From NCBI GenBank assembly GCA_024449915.1, contig JAMZAV010000008.1, positions 1,798,001-1,862,000 on the forward strand: a stretch of DNA of 64,000 nucleotides. Reading direction: 5' to 3'. The notes below the pieces were generated by a model. That model was not told the DNA's origin. It saw nothing but the letters and a program-made list of their open reading frames with translations, and searched no databases. This document shows, piece by piece, positions 25,156 through 36,881 of this stretch. The stretch's first letter is position 1, and each line of letters starts with the position of its first letter. The position numbers and the translations under genes are program-made. This DNA is from Sweltsa coloradensis. Lineage: Eukaryota; Arthropoda; Insecta; Plecoptera; Chloroperlidae.

Positions 25156-25573
25156 AGGGTGCGAATTAACGACTTTGTAGTGTGGGGGGATGGCTTAGAA
25201 TAGTATTTTCGTTGGCAAACCGGGGTCTGGGGCGAAGCCCCAGCCGCCGGAAGCAATTTTTTTGTTGGTATAATTGCCCTCGAGATGGCCTTAGAAGTGA
25301 TCTGAGGAAAAATTTGGGGGTATAATTGCCCTCAAGATGGTATTAGAAGCGATCTGAGGTATTATTTTGAAAGGAATATGTGTAAATTGACGCATTATTT
25401 ATTAACATTACGAGATAAAGTCACTTGATAATATGTTATGAGATGAGATGGGAATCCAGAGGTGGGGATTTAGCCATCCCCGGCAGAGATATCTTTCAGC
25501 AAAACAGAGCCAGGGATGAAATTACCAGAGGGGGGGGGGAAATCCCCCCATCCCCCCCGTCAATTCGCACCCT
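25156..25573. mobile_element. 418-bp terminal-inverted-repeat element
   Basis: The outer ends are agggtgcgaatt (25156-25167) and aattcgcaccct (25562-25573), perfect 12-bp inverted repeats that extend imperfectly inward (aacgac against gacggg). The hexamer aggcgt lies just outside each end (25149-25154 and 25577-25582), though not in exactly matching positions. Inside is a 52-bp-period duplication of tataattgccctc at 25269 and 25321 and the GC-rich word ggggcgaagcccc. No ORF survives. A non-autonomous DNA transposon is the likeliest reading. Confidence 0.6.
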
Positions 25574-27721
25574 AGGAGGCGTACTTGACGAGCTTTATAC
25601 ATTTCGAAAAAAAATGTAAAATCAAAAAAATTTGAATATGAAAGTAGCTATCAATATACACTACACCTGGTTTTCACGAGGAATATTTCTTTGAATGTAC
25701 CAAATATGTTGCATATCTTAGAGATTTTGAAGGTCACCTGAAAATTGTATTAAGATCGGAGTAGCCGTTTACCCGATAGAGAGCGAACAAATAGACAAAA
25801 CATTTTTCGAAAAATGGAAAAATCGCAAGGCACAATTTTATTGGGACATCACCGAGATCGGAGTAGCCGTTTATTCGGTAGAGGATGAACAAAAAACAAA
25901 ACTTTTACTAGACATAGAAAGAAATAACTATTTATTATTTAATATTAAATATTAATTTAAATATTTAATTTTTAATAATTTCAATAAATATTTCTATTTC
26001 ATCAAGGTCGAAATTGCTGTGTAGCCGGCAGAGAGAAGACAAAGAAAAAAACAAAGAAAAAATATCCCGTTAATAATTTTTCACATGATAGTCAAATTAA
26101 AGTCTTCATCCAAAACACATCCAAAACACACTCCTAGATTTTAGTTATATGATCACGTAGTTGACTTCCATTTAAATCTCCTTCTTGTTTGAGTATAGCG
26201 GGGAATCAAACACTGCAAACACAGGTTTTCAATTTGTCTGTCCAACCATTACCCATTATCAGATTTCACGTCGAAGAATAAAAAGCATTCGTTGCTCAAG
26301 TAAATCTTGACTTCTCGACGGTAGGACATGCGAAGTCAACGACAACCAGGCATAGTGATGAATGAAGCGTAACACATTGCACGATGCAAATCGATTGCAT
26401 GATGTCCCATTTAACACGTCACACATAAACTCAGGCATACTTGCTGCAGGGATGTCTGTCTTCAAGTCTGCAACACCTCTGAAATCAAGGACGGAAGTCC
26501 TAAACCTGAAACATTCGCGTCTGAGAGTACCATTTTATCACTCGTAGCCTACTCCTCCTCATCCTTCCCTTCGAGAATATTCTTTATAATTCTTAAGCCT
26601 ATTTGCTAAATGACCAGAGGTTAGCGAGTGAGTTCTGTCATAGCTGTTTGGAATGAGTATACAAAAAAATACGACACAAATGAATTCCAAAATTTCAAAC
26701 CCAATCTTTGAATATGTAAATTACTGTAGAATTTAAGATTTCTAATTGTTGGTGGAAATATACCCAGCATTTGAAATATAAATACATAATTTCGTAAAAT
26801 AAATACACTTCTTCATAGCTACTGTCATTATCTTATCGAAATAACGTGTATATTTTCATCGCGATTCCCGCTCCAGAAAACGTGCTATTTTACTTCCAAA
26901 CAATAATAAATTTTCTGATTCAAAATCAATTTTGTTTTTATAATCAATTAAACATAGAACCTTTAAAATCTTCGATTGTACTGAATAGCGCTTTGTTGTT
27001 GGCAACCACTCTATGTGTAAGTATCGTGTGAAAAGCAACCGCGAATGCGACTGAAAACACGTCTTCCGATGTTATTACATTATCCTCAACACTAATATAA
27101 AAAGCCTGTTCGCAGTCGCCTAGGCCTTGTAAGCAGCGCTTGTTTACACACAAGGAGACAATGGCTCTCCAAAGCTGCGACTCAGCGCTGAGACGAGAGC
27201 AGAGCGGGAAACTTGGGCTATAACGCTCCGTCTTCGTACGTGCACAGCGGGCTCCACGATATTACCGCACAACACTTGAAACTACTTGCAAGCAGGGCAG
27301 CAATAAGTACGCCTTTCAAGACTAATTTATTTTATTGGCTTACTTTATTAGGAAGATGATGAGTATAATAATATAACCACTAACATAAACATTAAGTGAA
27401 ATGCTATATGAAATGGATATTACTTACTTGGAATAGGCTATACGGTAGACATTTTGATATTTATCTTATATATCGCTGTGCTTCGCATAAATTTCTTATC
27501 TATATCACGAATAATGTATTTTATTCATTAAAGCGTAGAAAATGTAAATAAATAAATAATACAATTAACTTAGTTATATTGTACCTAAAAATGTTGGACA
27601 GTGGGCACTAATAATACTATGCAAAAATTAATACAGAAAAGCATTATAACATGCCCTTTTAAAATTTGTTCAATGCCATGCAGTGTACTTGAAGACAAAT
27701 GATTCCTGTCACACATATTAT
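25574..27721. other. AT-rich stretch with one spaced duplication
   Basis: The phrase gatcggagtagccgttta appears at 25754 and 25855 (101-bp spacing), each followed by a (c/t)cggtagag-like word. A weaker third echo (tgtgtagccggcagag) lies near 26018. No gene is supported. ORFs on opposite strands at 26259-26547 show no motif. Confidence 0.45.
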
Positions 27722-27940
27722 GAAGCAAAAACTCTCCACTTTTCTGTCCGTATGTCTGTCCATCCGTCCGTTCACCTGTGCGTGTGTCACGTCTCAAGAT
27801 AAAAACCAAAAACGAACATCTCTCTTCAACAATGATGATGCAGAATGTTTTTGGTTTTTGTGTGGGGCTAGAAGGCTAGCTTCCTAGAAAGTTTGAATAT
27901 TCAAATACCCGTCACCTCCATCATTACTATTTTGCTTCCC
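27722..27940 (+). mobile_element. R1 repeat copy g
   Basis: Compact copy: ctgtccgtatgtctgtccat, gtgtcacgtctcaagataaa, then acccgtcacctccatcat and a terminal ttttgcttccc. Both conserved boxes are present with substitutions, so this is an older copy than b. Confidence 0.65.
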
Positions 27941-28403
27941 ATTTCGGGTTCTCCCGTATCCGTGCTGTGTAAACACGTATGATATATTGCAGATATTTGC
28001 TTGTCTTATACGTTATTTATTCAAAGTTTATAAAGCAGAATAATAACCTACGATGGGATCAATCAAAAGTCACAGTGTTTGTTAAATTAAAGTACAGCTT
28101 ATCTGTGTGTATGTATATGTTGATCAAATCAAGCAATTAAAATTCTTCGATCTATTCTGGGGGTGTAAAACAAAGGCTGAGGAACCAGATATAGTGTGGC
28201 CTGCGGCGTTCCCAGATCAAACTGTAATGGTCCATATAGTCGCTCAAATTCTACCGAAATGACTGACGATGTATTAAGGCTTGCATCGACGTATCTACTA
28301 TGGAATAATTGATTACACATTGCAGGGAAATAATAATGAAAGGAAATCAAATAAATTTCAACGCAATAGAGAAACAAGCGTACTGGCTGGATTGCACGTT
28401 GAA

Positions 28404-28540
28404 GGGGACCTGTATAGCGTCGACTGGAATAATGTCGACCATCTCGTTTGTACAAGCCTTGCACAACGAAAGGTTAGGAGGAACAAAGAAAGTACACTAC
28501 ACACGAGGTGGTCGACGTTGTTCCGGTCGACGCTATTCAG
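28404..28540. repeat. Inverted repeat with ~31-bp arms
   Basis: Arms 28416-28446 (agcgtcgactggaataatgt…) and 28504-28534 (its imperfect reverse complement, gacgttgttccggtcgacgc) surround a 57-bp spacer, with pairing extending a few bases outward. Each arm contains two GTCGAC sites. ORFs here on both strands (28129-28464 minus, 28281-28572 plus) owe part of their apparent coding signal to this GC-rich structure. Confidence 0.75.
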
Positions 28541-31500
28541 GCGACTCAGTTGAAGTACGGGTGGCTATCTGAGATTTCATAAACGCGTTGTGGTTCTCGA
28601 AGCCGCTCCGCTCTGACTCTGCGGGGTGGCTGTGCTGCGAGTTAGCTTTTCATTCAACACGCTAGCAATTAGGAATAAGCATTGCTCTCGCCGATATTTC
28701 ATTTGTGCGCGTACTTCACAGCTCGCGGCTAGGTGCAACTGAGTACGCGGAGACTATGACTTGTGAGACCATCAGGCATTGCTAATCAATCACTACATAA
28801 AATGTGACTCTGATGATTCAAACACTATTGCTAAACGCGTGTGAGTATGAAACTTATTAATGAACACAGAAACGAGATTGTTTAAATAGAAAGAAAAAGA
28901 TTTAACCCTGTCTAATCAATTCATGTTTCATTTTCTATGTTTTGAAATTCATATAGTGTGTTGTTTGTTTATGGCAGAAAAACAACTCCGTGAAACAGGT
29001 TCCTAGTCCTAGTGCAAGACTTCTAGTCCAGTCGCCAGTCAATGGATGGCTAGGATATACGTCAAATCATTGATATCAGCTGGATCTGTTGGATGTGGTA
29101 GTGAATCCAAGTGCTCTGCAGTGTTCAGCAATCAATAATGCAACGTTTCTCTGGCGGACATCCATACCAGATCTCACACTACTTGTCATTCTGAAGAAAC
29201 CATTACGCTCGAACAGCGCACGCTGCATGCCGTGTCATGTCTTTTACCAGTTAATAATATCAGTATCATCAAGATAATACTAGAAACGAAGATTGCATCA
29301 AAATAAAATACCAATAATATTAGTAACGCATATACTTGCAATGTTCTGGATAAGAAATTGGCAGGTGTTGTGTTCATTGGGGTTTGAAACCCATAAAGGC
29401 ATATTCTTTGTCCATGTAAAATCAAGAAAAGAGTTGGTCGCACGTCCAATCTTCAGTTTACATAATCAATGGAAACAGTTACATTCAATATGGGTAAAGG
29501 TTTGAGATAAAATGAACCTAATTGGAATGTTGTAAAAATAATCCAACTGAAAATTAATAACTCTGGGCCATATTATGTGTTGTGGATGTAAAAAACATTT
29601 TTTTGTGGGTTAGTTGGTGTTTTATGTGAACAAATGTTGATTTCTGCAAGACCATAGTACACGCTATATTTGTTGATGACTTAATCATAAGGTTGGGTAT
29701 TAATCATACAATTCTAAGGAATTACGGAAGATTTCTGGAAAAACGTGAGTGGTAAGAAGAGGTGTTGGAGGGGAAGTGTGTGGGAGTTTGAGGGGCGGCA
29801 TGGCGGGGGGGGGGTGCAGTAAAGTAAACGATGAGTAGGCGGCTGAATGGGATGGGAAGAATTATAGGGTTGACGTGTGTGTGGGCCCGATAACACGTGC
29901 ATACCAAATACAACTCAACTCAAACTTAATTAATAGAATTAAATTATCATTATATAATAAAGAGGAAACCCGGCATTGTATCTCACTTGTTTAGTAATAA
30001 TAATTTTTCTTTGTGTAACTGTCGGACAACCAGCCCTACGCAGGTGACGGGTAGCGAGTTTGAGGACAGTTTGACGGGAATGTCCAGGTGAAAATGTATA
30101 GGTTTTTTTTACTAAGGAAAGGGTTGCCGGTGTAAATGAGAGCCTGGCTCGCTAGCGCTTAGTTAGACTCGTTAATGTCCTCTATAATTTAAATAACAAT
30201 AAGAAAAATATTTTAAACTTCCTACACTGCTGAGGTAATCTTCTCAACGCCATTATGGGCGGTGTAGCCGAGGGATTGAAATCTTAGTAAAGTCCATGTG
30301 AAAATTGTGAAAGGTACTATCATGTCCATCGCCATTTTGTCTATGAACGTAGTTCTTAATCCTTGAATCTACGTGACCGTATTGATCGTGTTTCTTCATG
30401 ACCACTCTCGCTCGTTGTCCTCGATTAGAGCGGATGGTTGCTTCTGATTGGCTGATCGACCAGAGAATGACGCATGCGGCTTGCATCCCTTAGCTCTTAG
30501 AGGACATGCCGCACGGAAGGGGTTGCCTTGCCTCTCATTGTTTTAACAACACCATACAAATCTAGCTTTAAAAAGATTTATTTCCTATACTCTGGTTGAA
30601 ACTGTGTGGTGGTTAATATGAATTAATGTATGTACGTTAACAGTGAATTTAATTCCAAACCTCCTTTAAGAAATTTTATGCTTAACGATATTTTTTTTAA
30701 ATTACCAAACACGACAATAGTAATTAACGATAATTGTTTTAATGGATCTCAGATATGCAATGGCATGCTACATGATGGATCGACGATGGAACTGATCTCT
30801 TATCGTTGGCCTTCATCTTTTCAATCGTGACTATTTTATAGAGCTTGAAATGTGCGTGTCCATTTTGTTTTGGGTTTCATGCGCAAGATGAAGGTTATAT
30901 TGTAGAACCCTTAGAATATATATATTCGGTTTCGACCAGCCATGTGATCGAGTTGTTCTGTTTCCTTATACCGCTAATATCACAATAAGAAATACAAATA
31001 TGCATTGGCTTCACCTGTATCAGATACATGTGATCAAACAGCAGGGTCTAATTTGCATTAAACTTCCCTACTTGTCAATTAATCAAGGACAAATAGCCAT
31101 ATACTATACAGACGTAAGGCGTAAAGAATTGTTTATATTTATTAAAATTTTTAAAAAATACCAGTATACAGAAGTTTTTGTTATTTTTCACCGTACTCGA
31201 TATCCATTTTGTTACCGATTTCCTTAAATTGTGTTTATATGTAAACGTGACTATTTACCTCTTTTAATTAATGTACAAATTTGCATAGATGTGACACATC
31301 AGTAGGACAGGTATGGATCTAAAACGGTCGCCTGATTGACATATAGCATAGATTTTTAGTAAACATATAGCATATTTCTTTTAAATTTCTAAGCATTCAA
31401 CATGTATACTATAGAACTTGGGTTATAGTAAGAGTATAAAATGCGTTAACTGTAACATAATCCTTGACTACCTTGATCTGTCTTTTACTAATGAAGTCTC

Positions 31501-31911
31501 CACGATTTGCGAGTTGACAACAGCTCTTGAATTTATCGCAAAGAATCTTCAAGTCCAAGACAGCAACCTCGGCTCCAGTAATCACTAATCACTAATCCAT
31601 TAGTCTGGTCGAGTTATGTGAATGCGCCCGACTCCAAATGCTTGATAGTAAAGATATTTCTTGGAAAACTTACAAGGCAATTAACTCTGTGCTGATGAAT
31701 TACTGTATTAACATTGTTTTGCAATTAACAATCTTTATCAGGGGACAACTCGGCTCTAGCGAGTGTCAAACAGTCTACGCTTATACGAGGTTTCACCCGT
31801 GTATTACCACATTTTCTTGATATGGTTAATCACGAAAAATAAAATTCATTAATCATTTCGTTCACAAAAATTGTCATTGTGATTTTTCTTTCCTGGGGGT
31901 CTATTTTCTAA
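28541..31911. other. Long stretch without a supported gene
   Basis: Only short ORFs without motifs. A poly-G run sits near 29805-29813 in a purine-rich patch. The patch near 30440-30490 (ctgattggctgatcg, atgacgcatgcg) contains a CCAAT-box-like word on the minus strand but has no adjacent gene. Confidence 0.45.
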
Positions 31912-32226
31912 GTTACAACAATCGATCGACAGTGACAAGTGACAATAGTCGACCGAAACTACAACTTTAGCGACAAAGTCACGCATCTGACTGCAGCTAT
32001 ACAAGCAATTCCTGTGTATTGGCAACAATTACACATTTATCATTTTAATGCTGTCTGCCAATGTTTCCTTAACGTAATGAGCAACTACATACAGCAAATG
32101 TAAGTAATTACTATTTAATTTGGTATGATGAAAATTCGAGGTGGCAGTTCTCACTTGCTCCTCTCACTAAAGTTGTCGGTTTCGGTCGACTATTGTCGCT
32201 TGTCGCTGTCGACCAACTGTTGTCAC
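31912..32226. mobile_element. 315-bp element with ~60-bp terminal inverted repeats
   Basis: The left end 31912-31970 and right end 32165-32226 are inverted copies: tgacaatagtcgaccgaaac on the left matches the complement of gtttcggtcgactattgtcg on the right, then the complement of actaaagttgt. The outermost parts (gttacaacaatcgatcgac and gtcgaccaactgttgtcac) also pair with some mismatches. The ~195-bp centre has no ORF. This is a MITE-like structure; its superfamily cannot be assigned without target-site evidence. Confidence 0.7.
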
Positions 32227-34528
32227 AATTAGTAAACCAACTGCCCAGCCCAATCAGCCCGAATAAGGTGGTAGGTAACACTGCCACACCTATTGTTATT
32301 GTCTGGAAATATGTTCTCTTAGAAGAATTTGGTAAAAGTTTCATTTAGAATGACACAAAGGAACCGGCATAAGTAGTGGGAAGTAGTGAAAAATGCCTTT
32401 TACATTTTACCTGCAACACAATTGCTACTGTGGGAAAATCATGCTATAGCCACACATCTGTTTTCTGCAACGGTATTATTTTGTTAAAATAAATGTCACC
32501 AAGAAAACCTGCCCATAGACACTTAGCCCCCTTGATTAATTGGACATAGGGTGTAAGAAATAGGTAGAAAGACTATCTAATGGTAACGTCTCCTCGGTGC
32601 AAACCTTCAGTCAGGATTCCCAGGGGCAGGTATCAACCGCTGATTTCCCCAATGTGAAAGTGGCACTTATACAGGATCTAGAATACCATCACTATTTGGT
32701 ATGGCGCATCATACCCTCAAATTTAGAAGTCTGATACAATTACTTAGTAAGTGAATCAAAAGTGTTTAAATTTTAATTCAAGATAATGTCCCTAATAATG
32801 CAAACTCTTTATTCACGTTTTCAAAATTATAAAATTGTAAACAATTGTTTACCTGAGACCAGCGCTAAAATATAAAGAGTAAATATTCGTGGCTCTAAAT
32901 AGTGATTATCCTGCGCTCGTTGTTTGAAGACGGCAATGCAGCGTCGCAACGCTTGGAGGGGTAGGGGGTAGGGGGTGGGGGAGGGGGTACAGATTGCGTG
33001 ACCCAGGGACATCAAGGAAGCCTTTCTTACCCGACCCTTCACTCTCTTCTCTAAGATTCGTTTCTTTCTACAGACTTTCATGCCAAGCTCGGAGATATAG
33101 ATTGTGCGGCAAGATTTGACACGAAACGTCTTTTAGAAACGCCATGCAGGAACGATGGATTTTCTTTGTGATAATCATTATTAGTCTCATCATCATGATT
33201 GCGACTTGGAGATAACTTACTCGTGCATCAAGAAGATTTTCTTAGCCACGGTGCATCTTGGCCGATATTCTGGCTCCGGCTAGAAGCATTCATGTTCATA
33301 ACAATACACTACCTTGATACGCGAAAAATTAGGTTGGTTATCAAGATTAAAAGTGTCCGAATATATAATCTTAGATGGAAGATAGCTAAGGTTATAATTA
33401 TCTACTTGGATTTACCATAACCAAATAATTTATAGATAAGATCCAAATCAATGAATATTTATATACCGATTAATTTTTATTGAATATAGTATACTTTTAT
33501 ATATTGGTAAGCAAGTAGTAATAATCATCATAATCAGTTTACTTCTATTTTTATTCGAAACAATTGATAGCCTGCAATTTATACATTAACTTCAAAAGTT
33601 TCTAACGCTCTAAGGCTTGACTGTGTGTTTATAAATGCAATAAACATATGCTTTAATAAAAATGTTTCTCTAAACAGAAACACACATATTTATTAAAAAA
33701 AAACAATTTTATGAAAATAAGCCTTCATGCAACAACGTAAAAATGCAACAATGGAACAAATTACTCCTAAATTCAAGATGATATTAGACAAAATTTGTCA
33801 AAAGTTTTTTTTTCCATTAGATCCAAAACAACTTATTTATAAAAAGAAGAATTCAAAACAAATGTATTGTAACTGCAGGGTTATATTATGAAAAGTAAAG
33901 TTGACATTTCATAAAATGTAGAATATTTTCAAATCTAGGGTTAACTTTTGGCGAAATTCAAAAGAGTTCTTTACACTTAATTGAGACGTCGTATAAGCTT
34001 TGGGACAGGAACTATAAATTCAATTTACATTTCGGCCTGCCACACTAATTAATTGAAAATTAGCTGCGCTGTAGTTTTGTTTTGTTATTTGTTATTAGAT
34101 TCCACTTGCAGAGACTCGCCAATGATGCCAATTAAATATACAATCAAACCAATCCCTTGGTTATCAAATCCATTTCCTCCTTGTCATTCGCATTTGACAT
34201 TATCTGAAATTAAAACTCTGGCAACCGACGGGATACCACTTCAATCTGTCAATTGTTAATTAGACACCCAGAACGGTTTGAAAGTTGCATAATAAAATCA
34301 TAAAATATTATGATTATTCGCAAGTTTTTTTTTACTCAATCCTTGTCTAAGACGTGTCCCAAGTCTGTGGAACTTTTGTTATAACTACCACACTCATAGA
34401 ACATAATAAATGCATTTAGACGAAATTAAGTACTAATTTTAATACACTAAGATGGAATTGAATTAAATTCAGGATCCTTTACCCAATATCCAAATTAAAT
34501 TCTCAATTATTTGGTCTAATGTATTATT
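32227..34528. other. Stretch without a supported gene
   Basis: Near 32590-32680 a phrase including aaaccttcagtcaggatt matches the SINE body at 48363 and is probably a SINE scrap. A G-rich patch with ggtagggggtaggggg occurs at 32960-32990. Otherwise nothing recognisable. Confidence 0.45.
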
Positions 34529-34655
34529 TATATATTTTTTAAACACTTTAGTGGAATAAATCTCTTTATTTTATAACAATAATAACGTTTTGGAAATTAT
34601 TGTTATTGTTATAAAATAAAGAGTTGTATTCCACTAAAGTGTTTTAAATATTATA
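34529..34655. mobile_element. Small foldback element F3
   Basis: The left arm 34535-34586 (aaacactttagtggaata, ctctttattttataacaata) is inverted almost perfectly in the right arm 34597-34650, around a loop of about ten bases. It is entirely AT-rich with no coding capacity. A MITE/foldback or a hairpin from an inverted duplication. Confidence 0.8.
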
Positions 34656-35416
34656 TCATGAACTCTTCTAACTTAAAAACTAAATGTATCGTTTATAATG
34701 CCCCGATGTTCATAGGCCTACTTCATACACACTCACTACAGGTTTGGCCTGCTTGGGTGATCTGATTCGTATTCGGTTGCATGTGCACGGCACAAGGTCA
34801 CCTAACAAATAATCATCTCAGTTGTTAGCTCGGGCTTCACTTTTCATCGAGCTATTCAAATGTGAAATTTAGTTAATAATACTTGAAAGACTACGGATAT
34901 ATATTCATAAGTTTAGCCGTCAATCAAGCTGAGCTGAGCTACTCGTGTGACTGGCTGATATAGTTATATACACAGACAAGCTAAAACCTGCCAACTTTGC
35001 CTATACTTGACATAACTTCATAATATTATAATTTGTTTTATCCTGTATAGATTTTTGCCTCCGGACTTTGATTATGAAGCTCATGTTTTCATCTGTTGTG
35101 TTTGGTCCATGTGATTATTTGTCATAGAATTCTCCACGAATTTATTAATGATATCTTTGTTTATCTATGCATCAGTTATTCTGTTAATGTAAATGCTTTG
35201 TATAGGAGTAACATCCGAAACCAATTGACGTCAACGAATGACAGCTAATCAGAAATGTGCTAAAGAAAATCATTATGTGTGATAACAAAAACTGGACTGG
35301 AATAGGTCGTGAAATCAATCTTCAAATGAAAGTGAAAAGCTATTAGCTTAGGGATACGTGTATATTTGATGTTAGGACACCACACCGCCACACGGTAAAA
35401 TATGTACATATTTAAG
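34656..35416. other. AT-rich stretch, nothing recognised
   Basis: No gene or repeat identified between the F3 hairpin and the ORF at 35417. Confidence 0.5.
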
Positions 35417-35725
35417 TTAACTAGATATATTAGGATAATAGCTAAATTGGGAAGGAATTTGAAATAGTTTCGTCAAGGACGCAAAGAGGGAATTACTTGG
35501 AAAGTCCATGTAGAAACTACGTCCATTACGAAACAAGTCTCTCTCGTTGCCCCTATAATAAGAATAACGTAGCTTACGATAGCGCTGAACATAATATGGT
35601 AATTTAGTAATAGATATACCGGATAGTTGTGCAATTGCACGATTGTTTAATGAAGCCTCGAGAACATGCAAACATAGATACGAATCCGTCTTGAGATTGT
35701 CCAATTCCAAAAATATGGTTTTCAT
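35417..35725 (-). CDS. Intact 102-codon ORF of unknown identity
   Basis: Opens with ATG at 35725 and closes with TAA at 35417. A TATA-like tattatataaac lies about 15-25 bases upstream of the ATG on the minus strand. The product is basic, Tyr/Leu/Arg-rich, with no transmembrane segment or signal peptide visible. Residues ~28-50 (NNRAIAQLSGISITKLPYYV…) have the spacing and alternation of a helix-turn-helix. Composition is more protein-like than that of neighbouring ORFs. I do not recognise the family. It could be a chance ORF, a piece of a transposon or an integrated element, or a small lineage-specific gene. No flanking exon or repeat explains it. Confidence 0.3.
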   Translation of the reverse strand: MKTIFLELDNLKTDSYLCLHVLEASLNNRAIAQLSGISITKLPYYVQRYRKLRYSYYRGNERDLFRNGRSFYMDFPSNSLFASLTKLFQIPSQFSYYPNISS

Positions 35726-36881
35726 TGTGCATGTTTATATAATATATTTGCGCTGTTGAGAAAATATTTTAAAATTTGATTGCATGTTAGCATCCTCTAA
35801 TAATTTTTTTTTACGTATATCACATGGATTTACCGCCTTATTTTAAAGTGAAGAATAAAAATGATTATTACATGGCACGTAGCCACTAAATGTTACCCCC
35901 TACAGGGAGGTGGAGCTGCCACAAGTAATCCGTTCTGTTCTCCTCACTATATACGGGTGGCTCGACGATGCATAGTCTGCGAGTAGGAAGGCAGAGTGAC
36001 CAACGCGCCTGAGACTTGCTTGCTACACAGTCTCGAAATGATCGTAGTTACACATTGCTCGCATGTACAAATTGAAAATTAGTAACTTAACAGAATTATG
36101 TTGGTTGTTCAGTGTTCTTTGAATATTAATCCATTTCTTGATGTGAATCTTTTCAGTAAAATTTGTGTTTGTGTGAAATCTGTGTGGGTCTGTAAGTGTC
36201 AAGTCTCTAAAAAAATATTTGGAAAATTTTATGGATTATGAACCCCTAATATTACCGCCAATAATACCACCACCTCCTAGCACTGAGCCCACGTGTACCG
36301 CTGAATGCTCATCCCTTAACGTCATCCTGTAACAGGAAACTAGAAACATCACGAGTTTGTGATTCAACCGGGATCCAAGTTTCACCCCTCCGTGTTTAGA
36401 CGACTGCGGAGCGGGGGCATAGCATCAATCCACTAATGGAGTCCCCTCCTATCCCCCACCCCCTCCCCCTACCTGACCCTAGACCCCCACTGCTACTTTC
36501 AGGTCAGCGAGAAACGTAATCATGCGATGGCCTAGAGGGGGGAGGGCAAAGGGGAACAAGATGAGTATGAAAACACTTTTTGAGTAAATATTTTATGATA
36601 GGTAGTGCGCAGTTTCATTTAATTAATGGAATTTTAACGAAAACTGAGGTCACAAGTTATCATTTATGACGCGCGAGGGAGAGGGTGGCGGGGGGGGGGG
36701 CGCAACAACAACCAGTGACGCTATAACCCCACGGGACGAAGCACACAATTCCGGTAAAAGCTGATGAAATAAAACAAATCCGCACGTGTAGGTGCTAATC
36801 ACATGGAAGTGAGCACAATAATAATTAGCGAAGACCTACATGCGAATCCCGAGCTGTTTCTGAACAACATGTGCGGTATAA
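35726..36881. other. Stretch without a supported gene
   Basis: C-rich and G-rich patches (36440-36500, and a G-run near 36690-36700) but no gene. Part of the region near 35950-36050 has a GC-richer, faintly tRNA-like look that does not fold. Confidence 0.45.

Noticed and set aside
28129..28572. Overlapping 87-111-codon ORFs on both strands
   Set aside because: Their open frames are favoured by the GC-rich inverted repeat at 28404-28540; no domain in any frame, and none is preferred.
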